Shown here piece after piece: positions 26,404 through 33,936 of a stretch of 64,000 nucleotides of DNA. The stretch's first letter is position 1. Each line of letters starts with the position of its first letter. Under the pieces are notes generated by a model. The model worked only from the letters and a program-made list of their open reading frames with translations. It had not been told where the DNA came from and searched no databases. The stretch comes from Marmoricola sp. Its GTDB lineage: Bacteria > Actinomycetota > Actinomycetes > Propionibacteriales > Nocardioidaceae. A program made the translations under genes and the position numbers. The stretch covers positions 45,835 through 109,834 of the forward strand of contig JAOPXK010000029.1 of NCBI GenBank assembly GCA_025965195.1. Reading direction: 5' to 3'.

Positions 26404-26416
26404 CGGCTGTCTCGAT

Positions 26417-27262
26417 TCAGGAGTAGGTGTAGAAACCGCGGCCCGACTTGCGGCCGAGCAGGCCGGCGTCGACCATCCGGGACAGGAGCGGCGGAGCGGC
26501 GTACAGCGGCTCCTTGAACTCCTCGTACAGGGACTCGGCAACGGCCTGGGTCGTGTCGAGCCCGATCAGGTCTGCGAGGGCGAGCGGTCCTTGCGGGTGC
26601 GCCGCACCGAGGACGAGCCCGTTGTCGATGTCCTCGGCCGTCGCGAAGCCGGACTCCAGCATCCGGATGGCCGAGAGAACGAACGGGATCAACAGCGAGT
26701 TGACGACGAAGCCGGCCCGGTCCCGGCAGTCGATCGCGGTCTTGCCGAGCTGCTCCTGCACGAAGGTGCGTGCCCGCTCGGTCGTCTCCGGGGCGGTGAG
26801 GAGGCTGGGCACGAGCTCGACCAGCTTGAGGACGGGCACCGGGTTGAAGAAGTGGATACCGAGGACGCTCTGCGGGCGCGAGGTCACCACGCCGAGCTTC
26901 ATGATCGGGATCGAGGAGGTGTTGGACGCGAGGATCGCGTCGGGCGAGGTGACGATCTCGTCGAGCCTGCGGAAGAGCTCGACCTTGGCGGCCTCGTTCT
27001 CGACGATGGCCTCGACGACGATGTCCCGGTCGGCGAGCTCCTCGAGCTTCGTCACGACGCTGATCCGGTCGAGCACCTCGGAAGCCGAGTCGATCCTGCC
27101 CTTGGCCTCGGCGCGGGCGAGCGAGCTCTCGATCCGTGTCCACCCCGAATCAGCAGCGTCCTCGCTGGACTCCGCGACGACCACGTCAAGGCCGGCCCGG
27201 GCGCAGACCTCCGCCACCCCGGCCCCCATCAGCCCACAACCAACGACGCCAACTCTGTGCAC
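26417..27262 (-). CDS. 3-hydroxyacyl-CoA (3-hydroxybutyryl-CoA) dehydrogenase
   Basis: A 281-aa NAD-dependent dehydrogenase. The Rossmann motif GVVGCGLMGAGVAE opens the protein, and the 3HCDH signature is seen at the domain boundary as DRAGFVVNSLLIPFVLSAIRM. The active-site region IHFFNPVPVLKLVELV, with its HFFNP, supports the call. The GTG start has a GAGGGAG site. It is the first gene of a two-gene operon with the dehydrogenase at 25243 and is divergent from the TetR gene at 27340, with twin palindromes between them. Confidence 0.94.
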   Translation of the reverse strand: MHRVGVVGCGLMGAGVAEVCARAGLDVVVAESSEDAADSGWTRIESSLARAEAKGRIDSASEVLDRISVVTKLEELADRDIVVEAIVENEAAKVELFRRLDEIVTSPDAILASNTSSIPIMKLGVVTSRPQSVLGIHFFNPVPVLKLVELVPSLLTAPETTERARTFVQEQLGKTAIDCRDRAGFVVNSLLIPFVLSAIRMLESGFATAEDIDNGLVLGAAHPQGPLALADLIGLDTTQAVAESLYEEFKEPLYAAPPLLSRMVDAGLLGRKSGRGFYTYS

Positions 27263-27275
27263 GACAGCTCCCTCT

Positions 27276-27313
27276 GGTACTGAATACTACTTCCAAGGTA
27301 CTGAGTACCAGAG
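27276..27313. promoter_or_regulatory. Twin palindromic operator between hbd and tetR genes
   Basis: Two palindromes sit side by side: GGTACTGAATACT at 27276-27288 and the near-perfect GGTACTGAGTACC at 27297-27309. The outer arms CTCTGGTACT (27272) and AGTACCAGAG (ending 27313) are also exact inverted repeats of one another. The centres are about 21 bases apart, two turns of the helix. This is a natural binding site for the TetR dimer encoded next to it. Confidence 0.75.
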
Positions 27314-27339
27314 GATGATGCCAAATCACGGAGGTGGAG

Positions 27340-28002
27340 ATGACCACGACGGCATCGGCCAAGGAACGGCTGACGGACGCGGCGTTCGCACTGTTCGACG
27401 AGCGCGGGTACGACGCGACCACGGTTGATGACATCGCGCAGCGCGCCGGCGTCGGGCGTACGACGTTCTTCCGGCTGTTTCGCGGCAAGGAGGACGTGAT
27501 CTTCCCCGATCACGACCAGATGCTTGCGGTCATCGGCAACCGGCTGAAGGCCTCCACGTCAGAGACTGCTCTCGTCGCGGTCGCAGAGGCGGCCCGACTC
27601 GTGCTGTTGCACTACCTGGCGGAGGGCAGCCTCGCCCGGAGCCGCTACCGGCTGACCTCGATGGTCCGGGCGCTGCGCGACCGGGAGATTGCCGGCCAGC
27701 GTCGCTACCAGCGCGCCTTCCGCGTCTTCATCCACACCTGGATGGGCGGCACTCCGGAGACCGCGCTCTCCGCCGAACTGATGGCCAATGCCGTGGTCAC
27801 GACCCACAACCATGTCCTGCGCCAGTGGCTTCAGGAGAAGACCTCGACCCCAGAGGCCGACTTCGACGTCGCGATGGCCAGGACGGTCGGGATGTTCGAC
27901 AAGGGTGTGCCGGCAGCGGGACAGGAGGCGTCGCTCGTCGTACTCCGCACCACGAAGGACCTCGACGAGATCCTGCCGATCCTGCGCAAGTTCACCAGCT
28001 GA
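27340..28002 (+). CDS. TetR family transcriptional regulator
   Basis: A 220-aa regulator starting MTTTASAKERL at an ATG preceded by GGAGGTGGAG; a GTG at 27334 is in frame but inside the ribosome site. The N-terminal HTH is TTVDDIAQRAGVGRTTFFRLF, then RGKEDVIF. The C-terminal part is helical and should bind a ligand such as an acyl-CoA. Being divergent from the beta-oxidation pair at 25243-27262, it probably controls that pair and itself through the twin palindromes. Confidence 0.9.
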   Translation: MTTTASAKERLTDAAFALFDERGYDATTVDDIAQRAGVGRTTFFRLFRGKEDVIFPDHDQMLAVIGNRLKASTSETALVAVAEAARLVLLHYLAEGSLARSRYRLTSMVRALRDREIAGQRRYQRAFRVFIHTWMGGTPETALSAELMANAVVTTHNHVLRQWLQEKTSTPEADFDVAMARTVGMFDKGVPAAGQEASLVVLRTTKDLDEILPILRKFTS

Positions 28003-28059
28003 CGCCATCCGTCAGCCACGGTTCGCTCGCCTTCGCGGCCGGCGGCTCGCGTCCGGAAC

Positions 28060-29313
28060 TCAGCCGAGGAAGACCCTGTGCGTGCCGAAGTGGGAGCGGA
28101 GATTCGCCCATGCCCGGGAGTGGCTCTTGAGCCGATTGGCCAGTCGTCTGCCCAGTCGCCTGCCCAGTCGCCTGCCCAGTCGCCTGCGGAGCATCCCGAG
28201 GAGTTCGCGACCGCTGGCATCAGCCAGGCTCCGCTGAACGGCCGGCTGCCGTCCCAGTACCCGCGCCTGCAGGTCGAGCGCACCGATCACGGCACCCTCG
28301 ATCGCGTTGGCCAGCAGCTCCATGCTGACGACGTCGACCGGGCCGGTTTCCTGATCCGGTTGTACCTGGTCACCGATTCGCAGGGTCTCCGGATCGCCGA
28401 CCACCCGAACGCCGGCGGCTCCGATCGCGTCGGCCTGCTGGTCGGCAAGGTCGGCCACCCGGCGCAGCGCCGCTGCCGTCAGCCGCGGGATCGGCGTGGC
28501 GCCGTCGGAGGGCGGAGCGTCCTTGAGCCTTGCCGCGATCCCGTTCTGCACGATCCGCCAGTAGGCCTCCGGCCCCCATTCGTGCTCTGCGAAGAGCCGG
28601 TTGACCCGACGCACCGCCTCGGCCTCGGCGAAGCCCAACGACCGGTTCGACCTCTGGTCCGGCGGGACCAGGAAACCCTCGTCCAGCCCGAGCAGCTGCT
28701 CGAATGTGCGCGGGATGGTCGCGCGGTCGGTCTCGTCGGCGACGATCACCGTGATCCGGTCGCGGTCCAGGTGGTGGGCCCAGCGATCGACGACAGCTCC
28801 GACCGACTGGGCGTCCCACATCATGTGCCACTCCCAGTCGGCGCCCTGCTCCCGGAGCATCTGGTCGAGGAAGTCGGCGTACGACGAGGTCATCCCGGCC
28901 TTGACCCGCTCCTGCCAGTGCGAGGGCAACAGCTTGTCGATCCGGCGAGCGACGTACACCAGATGCAACCGGTCGCGGCCGAGGCCGGTCAGGATCCGAT
29001 CGATCGCGGCATCGTCCGCACGCGCGAAGTCCTCATTGCTCACGCAGGTGCGCGCGAGCCTCGTCTCGGCGACCTCGCTCACCAGCTGGTGCCAGAGCTC
29101 GATGCGAGGCTCCGGGCGGCCCACCGCGGCACCGATCCCCATCACTGCCCACCCCGCCTCCGCCGGTCGGAACGTGTGGCCCGGGTAGAGGACTCCGCGA
29201 TCGGCAAGCTCCGCGCGCGATCGGTGCATGGCCTGCTGGATGCCCGTCGACCCGGTCTTCTGCGGCCCGACGTGCAGGAGGAGGTGACCCGGCGGTATCG
29301 CATCAGTGGGCAT
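28060..29313 (-). CDS. Sulfotransferase-like P-loop protein with arginine-rich repeat tail
   Basis: A 417-aa protein. The start LLLHVGPQKTGSTGIQQAM at residues 11-29 resembles the 5'-phosphosulfate-binding loop of sulfotransferases (PKTGTT-like), and IVADETDRATIPRTFEQLLG fits the later part. The ATG at 29313 has an AAAGGCGG site; the longer frame is rejected. The C-terminus carries LRRRLGRRLGRRLGRRLANR from about residue 373, an arginine-rich amphipathic repeat encoded by a 12-base tandem repeat. It stands alone between two regulons. The acceptor substrate is unknown. Confidence 0.72.
   Translation of the reverse strand: MPTDAIPPGHLLLHVGPQKTGSTGIQQAMHRSRAELADRGVLYPGHTFRPAEAGWAVMGIGAAVGRPEPRIELWHQLVSEVAETRLARTCVSNEDFARADDAAIDRILTGLGRDRLHLVYVARRIDKLLPSHWQERVKAGMTSSYADFLDQMLREQGADWEWHMMWDAQSVGAVVDRWAHHLDRDRITVIVADETDRATIPRTFEQLLGLDEGFLVPPDQRSNRSLGFAEAEAVRRVNRLFAEHEWGPEAYWRIVQNGIAARLKDAPPSDGATPIPRLTAAALRRVADLADQQADAIGAAGVRVVGDPETLRIGDQVQPDQETGPVDVVSMELLANAIEGAVIGALDLQARVLGRQPAVQRSLADASGRELLGMLRRRLGRRLGRRLGRRLANRLKSHSRAWANLRSHFGTHRVFLG
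28145..28188. repeat. 12-bp tandem repeat within the sulfotransferase-like gene
   Basis: The unit GTCGCCTGCCCA, with small changes, is repeated about four times. It encodes the RRLG repeat of the C-terminal tail (in reverse orientation). Length can vary by slippage without a frameshift, because the unit is a multiple of three. Confidence 0.75.
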
Positions 29314-29601
29314 GTGTGCACCGCCTTTCCATGTCTGACCAGGACTCGTGTCAGGACCGAGCGCGCACCTCGACAGGCACGGTAACCAGGTGGCCTGAGG
29401 GAAACCTGAATGGGATAGACCGGGCGAGCTCATCCGCGAGGTTCGGAAGCGCCGCGGTCACCACGCTCCACGTGAAGTCGCGCACCGAACCGATCCAGAT
29501 CCTCATAGCCTGATCCTCATAGCCTGATCCTCATAGCCAGATCCTCATAGCCAGATCCCTCTGAAAGTCTTGCTGCGCGATGGGCCGGGGCCGTCTCGTA
29601 C
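29314..29601. other. Intergenic stretch with a 14-bp tandem array
   Basis: The 288 bases between the sulfotransferase-like gene and the 185-aa gene hold no credible coding frame. Near the centre is the repeat array described at 29498. Confidence 0.6.
29498..29553. repeat. 14-bp tandem repeat array
   Basis: Four head-to-tail units of GATCCTCATAGCCT or GATCCTCATAGCCA, followed by a partial unit. Unlike CRISPR there are no spacers. It lies just after the stop of the 185-aa gene and may be a slippage array or part of its 3' region. Confidence 0.8.
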
Positions 29602-30159
29602 TCAGCTCGGAGCCACGACTCGCCAGGGCGGGACAAAACCTGCGCCGATCTGCTTGTCCCATGCCTCGAGAATGTCGATGATCCCGTCCGCAGCCGCCTG
29701 GCTGAGGCGGTTCTTCGGGCCGGAGGCGACCGCAAGCAGCCCGTAGTAGAACAGTGAGCACGTCTGGGCCTCGGCCGACGTCCGGTGGATCTCGAGTTCG
29801 CCGACAGCTGCTCCCAGAAGCCGGTTCACGAGCTGGTTCACGCCAGCAACTCCGAGGCCGGCGAACTCGTGCGCACCCTCGATGATCGCCGCACGTGCCT
29901 CCTCGATCTCCACGCTGCTTTCGGGGCTGCCCTCGACGTGGAGCTCCGAGCAATCCATCACGGCACGGAGCAAGTGCCCGACGATCACGGTTCCCTGCTC
30001 GATGGTGTACGGGGGCTCAGGGGCTTCGGGACCCATGAGATAGACCGCCAGGCCGTCGAGGAACAGGAGCTCTGCCGCCGGAAGGCGGTCCAGGCTCAGC
30101 TCCGCGAGTCCTTCCGCGCTCTGTCGCTGCCAGTCCTGTGCCTGCGCAGTTGTGCTCAT
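29602..30159 (-). CDS. Hypothetical protein of the monooxygenase regulon
   Basis: A 185-aa soluble protein starting MSTTAQAQDWQRQ at an ATG with GGAAGG upstream. I do not recognise a family. It is mostly helical, acidic and without signal peptide or membrane segment; a segment EEARAAIIEGAHEFAGLGVAG is near the middle. The GTCTCAATTTGAGAT box at 30247 is about 90 bases upstream of its start. This is the same distance as for catalase and the monooxygenase regulator, so it is likely part of the same regulon and may have a supporting role for the oxygenase. Confidence 0.68.
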   Translation of the reverse strand: MSTTAQAQDWQRQSAEGLAELSLDRLPAAELLFLDGLAVYLMGPEAPEPPYTIEQGTVIVGHLLRAVMDCSELHVEGSPESSVEIEEARAAIIEGAHEFAGLGVAGVNQLVNRLLGAAVGELEIHRTSAEAQTCSLFYYGLLAVASGPKNRLSQAAADGIIDILEAWDKQIGAGFVPPWRVVAPS

Positions 30160-30246
30160 GGCGCGCCTTCCGTTCCTCTGTCTCATCTGTTTCCCGATCT
30201 CATCTGCTTCGTCCAATCAGGATTCCCGCTGGTCACGGTCCTGGCG

Positions 30247-30261
30247 GTCTCAATTTGAGAT
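30247..30261. promoter_or_regulatory. Regulon box a, upstream of the 185-aa gene
   Basis: GTCTCAATTTGAGAT, an inverted repeat with a three-base spacer, in the 107-base gap between two hypothetical genes. It is one of six similar boxes in the 30-49 kb region. Confidence 0.68.
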
Positions 30262-30266
30262 CAGGG

Positions 30267-30482
30267 TCAACTGGCGAACTCAGCGGTGGCCAGGAAGCTG
30301 TCGGCGGTGGCGCGAAGGATCCCCGCGGCGGCACGGTGCCCCTGAACCGACGGCGGACAGGTGGCCCAGTACGGGACCTTCGCGGCTTCCGCGGCCGCCC
30401 GGTCCTCCTCCGCACGGGCAAGACGGAGAAGCTCGCGCCGCAGCGCCGCAGCCAGAACAGCTGGACTGATATTGATGCTCAT
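30267..30482 (-). CDS. Small hypothetical protein of the monooxygenase regulon
   Basis: A 71-aa protein starting MSINISPAVLAAALRRELLRL, with GGAG five bases before the ATG. It has an amphipathic N-terminal helix and no membrane segment; no family is recognised. It would easily be missed, but a perfectly placed box at 30556 precedes it by about 75 bases, which supports it as a real gene. It could be a small accessory protein for the oxygenase, or a short regulator. Confidence 0.55.
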   Translation of the reverse strand: MSINISPAVLAAALRRELLRLARAEEDRAAAEAAKVPYWATCPPSVQGHRAAAGILRATADSFLATAEFAS

Positions 30483-30555
30483 CGGGACTCCGATCCCACG
30501 AGGAGAGGCGTTTGTGCCTGTCCATCCATGGGACGCCTTGCCCGCGCACCTCGGT

Positions 30556-30570
30556 GTCTCAAGTCGAGAC
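30556..30570. promoter_or_regulatory. Regulon box b, upstream of the 71-aa gene
   Basis: GTCTCAAGTCGAGAC, a near-perfect inverted repeat with the same half-site as the other boxes. It lies in the gap between the small monooxygenase gene and the 71-aa gene. Confidence 0.72.
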
Positions 30571-30624
30571 GGTCGGCCACCAGCGACCGGCCCGGCCGAT
30601 CAACGGGTCGGCCAGGAGCCGGCT

Positions 30625-30942
30625 CTAGACCGTGATCTCACCCATCTCGGACCAGCCCTCGGCGTCGATCGTATGGCTGATGATCCGCGGGGTCTCGATC
30701 AGCGCCTGTGGCATCACCCTGACGGCTTCGTGGAAGTGCTCGCTGTTCACGTGCGCACCAGCGGCGTCGTTGTCGAAGGCCTCGACGAGCACGAACTCGT
30801 TCGGGTCATCCACACTGCGCGACCAGTCGAACCACTTGTTGCCGGGCTCGGCGCGCGTTGCCTCGGTGAAGGGGCCGACCAGCTCCAGCCAGCGCTCGGT
30901 CCACTCGGGCTTGGTCTTGAACTTCACGACAATGAAAATCAT
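30625..30942 (-). CDS. Antibiotic biosynthesis monooxygenase (ABM/YgiN)-like protein
   Basis: A 105-aa ABM-fold protein. The sequence MIFIVVKFKTKPEWTERWLEL and EAFDNDAAGAHVNSEHFHEAV match the small dimeric ferredoxin-like fold of YgiN and related quinol monooxygenases, which work without a metal or flavin. The ATG has GAGAGGTG upstream. It lies 17 bases after the FAD-linked oxidase and is probably the third gene of the catalase operon. It may deal with an oxidised quinone or aromatic by-product. Confidence 0.85.
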   Translation of the reverse strand: MIFIVVKFKTKPEWTERWLELVGPFTEATRAEPGNKWFDWSRSVDDPNEFVLVEAFDNDAAGAHVNSEHFHEAVRVMPQALIETPRIISHTIDAEGWSEMGEITV

Positions 30943-30959
30943 GGCGCTGCACCTCTCTG

Positions 30960-32318
30960 TCAGTATCCGCGTCCTGGATTGAGGACTCCGTGTGGGTCGA
31001 AGACGGCCTTGATACCGGCCATCAGGGAATGTTCGAACTCGCCGACCTGCTGTGAAAGATAGGCGGACTTGAGGGAGCCGATGCCGTGCTCGCCACTGAT
31101 GGTGCCGTCGAGCTCGAGCGTGGCGGACACGATCGCGTCGAAAGCCGCCCGGGCACGCTCGAGGGCGCCCGCCTCGGAGGCGTCGAAGACGATCGTGGGA
31201 TGCAGGTTGCCGTCAGCGGCATGCCCGAACGTCCCGATGACCACCGAGTTCGCCTCGGCGGCGCGGTCGATCGCGGCGAGCAGCTCGGGCAGTCGATGGA
31301 CAGGCACGCACACGTCGTCGAGCAACGTTGTGCCCAGCCGCTCGAGCGCGGTGAAGGCGACCCGGCGAGCCAGCATGAGCGCTTCGCCTTCGTCTGGATC
31401 GCTGGTGTGGAACACCTCCGTCGCGCCGTGCTTCCGCGCCCTCGCGGCGCACTCCTCCGCATCCTGGGCGGCCTGACCTCCAGTGCACTCGATGAGGAGT
31501 ACGGCACCCGCGGACTCGTCCAGCCCCATCTTCGTCATTGCATTAACGGCGCGGACGGTGGTCCGGTCCATCAGCTCGACGGCGGTGGGATCTGCGGACT
31601 CGTTGAGCTCCAGGACCGCATCCACGGCGGCACGCACGGTCGGGAACGACGCGGCCACCGTGGCGCGGCCGGATGGCCAGGGCAACAGTCGGACGGTCGC
31701 TTCGACGATCACGCCGAGGGTGCCCTCCGAGCCGACCAGCAGGCGGAGCAGATCGAGGCCGGCAGTGTTCTTGCGGGTGCTCGACCCGACCGTGATCACC
31801 TCGCCGCCCGGCACCACCGCGGTCAGCTGCAGGACGTGATCGGCGGTCACGCCGTAGCGTGCACAACACATCCCACCGGCATTGGTCGCGACGTTGCCGC
31901 CGATCGTCGAGATGTCCCGGCTGCCCGGGTCGGGCACGTACCACAACCCCAGCTCCCGGGCAGCCCGGTACAGGTCCCCGTTCAGCACACCCGGTTGCAC
32001 GGTGGCCGTCCGAGCCACCGGGTCGATGCTGGCGATCTCGTTCATTCCGGCCATGCTGAGCACGATGCAGCCGTCGAGGGCGTTCGCCGCCCCGGCCAGC
32101 CCCGTGCCTGCGCCCCGCGTCACCACCGGCGTCCTGGTCGCCTGAGCAACCCGAAGCGTGGCGATCACGTCATCCCTGGACTGTGCACGGACCACGACCA
32201 GGGGATCGCCCGCGGGCGTCATCAGGCACTCGTCGCGGCGGTACGCGCCCATCGCGTCGGGGTTGTCGATGACCTGACCCGTGACAGCTGCGCGCAGTCC
32301 CTCGACGACGGACGGCAT
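30960..32318 (-). CDS. FAD-linked oxidase (GlcD-type)
   Basis: A 452-aa FAD_binding_4/FAD-oxidase_C protein. The flavin domain is shown by PVVTRGAGTGLAGAANALDG, VQPGVLNGDLYRAAR and GSRDISTIGGNVATNAGG, and the C-terminal domain by GTFGHAADGNLHPTIVFD and GTISGEHGIGSLKSAYL, which are typical of glycolate and D-lactate dehydrogenases. The ATG at 32318 has GAGGAG six bases upstream. It lies 20 bases after catalase. A flavin oxidase of a 2-hydroxyacid that makes H2O2, removed by catalase, is a reasonable reading. The substrate may be a hydroxy-acid from alkane oxidation. Confidence 0.88.
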   Translation of the reverse strand: MPSVVEGLRAAVTGQVIDNPDAMGAYRRDECLMTPAGDPLVVVRAQSRDDVIATLRVAQATRTPVVTRGAGTGLAGAANALDGCIVLSMAGMNEIASIDPVARTATVQPGVLNGDLYRAARELGLWYVPDPGSRDISTIGGNVATNAGGMCCARYGVTADHVLQLTAVVPGGEVITVGSSTRKNTAGLDLLRLLVGSEGTLGVIVEATVRLLPWPSGRATVAASFPTVRAAVDAVLELNESADPTAVELMDRTTVRAVNAMTKMGLDESAGAVLLIECTGGQAAQDAEECAARARKHGATEVFHTSDPDEGEALMLARRVAFTALERLGTTLLDDVCVPVHRLPELLAAIDRAAEANSVVIGTFGHAADGNLHPTIVFDASEAGALERARAAFDAIVSATLELDGTISGEHGIGSLKSAYLSQQVGEFEHSLMAGIKAVFDPHGVLNPGRGY

Positions 32319-32338
32319 CGACTTCTCCTCTGCCCGCA

Positions 32339-33805
32339 TCAGCCCCTGCTGGTCTGGTGCGCTTCGATGGCCTTGCGGACACCCTCGCCGTACGCCGGAT
32401 CGGCCTGCGTGCAGTTGGCGATGTGCCGCTCGATCGTCTCCGCCGAGGCACCGTCGATGGCGCGGGCGGTGTTCTCGAACAGCACCTGCTGCTGCTCGGC
32501 TGTCATCTTCTCGCGGAAGAGGATTCCCGGCTGTTCGAAGTAGTTGGCGTCGTCCTCGCGGAAGTTGAAGCGGTCGGCGATTGCACCGACGGCCTGCGCC
32601 GGGTCCCGGTAAGCGGGTTGTTCCTGCCAGCGGCCGTAGGAGTTCGGCTCGATGCCCGGCGTACGACCCTGGTTGCCGTCGACGCGCATGGCTCCGTCAC
32701 GGTGGAACGAGTTCACCGGGCACTTCGGGGCGTTGACCGGGATCTGGTGGTGGTTGACCCCGAGGCGGTAGCGCTGGGCGTCGCCGTAGGAGAACAGCCG
32801 GCCCTGGAGCATCTTGTCGGGCGAGAAGCTGATCCCGGGGACCACGTTGGCCGGGGAGAAGGCAACCTGCTCGACGTCGGCGAAATAGTTCTCGGGGTTC
32901 CGGTTGAGCTCCCACTCGCCGACCTCGATCAGCGGGTAGTCCTTCTTCGACCAGACCTTGGTCAGGTCGAACGGGTGGTACTTGTAGGTGTCCGCGTCGG
33001 CCTCCGGCATCACCTGGACGCACAGCTTCCACTTCGGGAAGTCACCGTTCTCGATGGAGTCGAAGAGGTCGCGCTGGTGGGACTCCCGGTCGGCGCCGAC
33101 CAGCGCGGTGGCCTCTGCGTCGGTGAGGTTCGCGACGCCCTGCTGGGTGCGATGGTGGAACTTCACCCAGAAGCGCTCACCCTCGGCGTTGATCAGACTG
33201 TAGGTGTGCGAACCGAAACCGTGCATGTGGCGGTAGGACGCAGGGATCCCGCGGTCCGACATCACGATGGTGACCTGGTGCAGCGCCTCTGGCAGGTTGG
33301 TCCAGAAGTCCCAGTTGTTCTCAGGGCTCCGCAGGTTGGTGCGGGGGTCACGCTTCACGGCGTGGTTGAGATCGGGGAACTTCAGCGGGTCGCGGAAGAA
33401 GAACACGGGTGTGTTGTTGCCGACCAGGTCCCAGTTCCCCTCGTCGGTGTAGAACTTCAGGGCGAAGCCGCGGATGTCGCGCTCCGCGTCCGCAGCACCG
33501 CGCTCACCAGCCACCGTCGAGAACCGCGCAAACATCTCAGTCTGCTTGCCGATCTCGGAGAAGATCTTCGCGCTGGTGAACCGGGAGATGTCGTTTGTCA
33601 CCGTGAACGTGCCGTGTGCGCCCGAGCCCTTGGCGTGCATCCGTCGCTCGGGGATCACCTCGCGGTCGAAATGAGCCAGCTTCTCCAGGAACCACACGTC
33701 CTGGAGCAGCATGGGACCGCGGGCTCCTGCCGTCAGGCTGTTCTGGTTGTCGGGCACGGGCGCCCCGGCGACCGTCGTCAACGGCTTGTTGTCTTGCTCC
33801 GCCAT
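32339..33805 (-). CDS. katA: Monofunctional haem catalase
   Basis: A 488-aa clade-type catalase. The distal site is [20 protein letters not shown], with the catalytic His at about residue 57, and the Asn is in the segment [10 protein letters not shown] near 130. The proximal haem ligand Tyr lies in [15 protein letters not shown]. The start at 33805 has GAGGAG in front; a longer frame to 33850 is rejected. It removes H2O2. The box at 33890 is about 90 bases upstream, so it is probably co-regulated with the monooxygenase, whose uncoupled turnover makes peroxide. Confidence 0.95.
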   Translation of the reverse strand: MAEQDNKPLTTVAGAPVPDNQNSLTAGARGPMLLQDVWFLEKLAHFDREVIPERRMHAKGSGAHGTFTVTNDISRFTSAKIFSEIGKQTEMFARFSTVAGERGAADAERDIRGFALKFYTDEGNWDLVGNNTPVFFFRDPLKFPDLNHAVKRDPRTNLRSPENNWDFWTNLPEALHQVTIVMSDRGIPASYRHMHGFGSHTYSLINAEGERFWVKFHHRTQQGVANLTDAEATALVGADRESHQRDLFDSIENGDFPKWKLCVQVMPEADADTYKYHPFDLTKVWSKKDYPLIEVGEWELNRNPENYFADVEQVAFSPANVVPGISFSPDKMLQGRLFSYGDAQRYRLGVNHHQIPVNAPKCPVNSFHRDGAMRVDGNQGRTPGIEPNSYGRWQEQPAYRDPAQAVGAIADRFNFREDDANYFEQPGILFREKMTAEQQQVLFENTARAIDGASAETIERHIANCTQADPAYGEGVRKAIEAHQTSRG

Positions 33806-33888
33806 CAAATCTCCTCGGTTGGCCCGGTTTGTCGTCGGGCAGCATGTCACGGTGAAGCACGAGGATCGCGCACGGGTAAAGGCAGCCG

Positions 33889-33904
33889 TGTCTCAATGTG
33901 ATAC
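33889..33904. promoter_or_regulatory. Regulon box c, upstream of catalase
   Basis: TGTCTCAATGTGATAC, with one half exact and the other degenerate. It lies in the 131-base gap between the activator gene's end and catalase. Confidence 0.6.
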
Positions 33905-33936
33905 GCCGCGACGGGTGCGGCGCGCGAGCACAGCGG

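Noticed and set aside
29498..29553. CRISPR-like repeat
   Set aside because: Units are head-to-tail without spacers and no cas gene is near.
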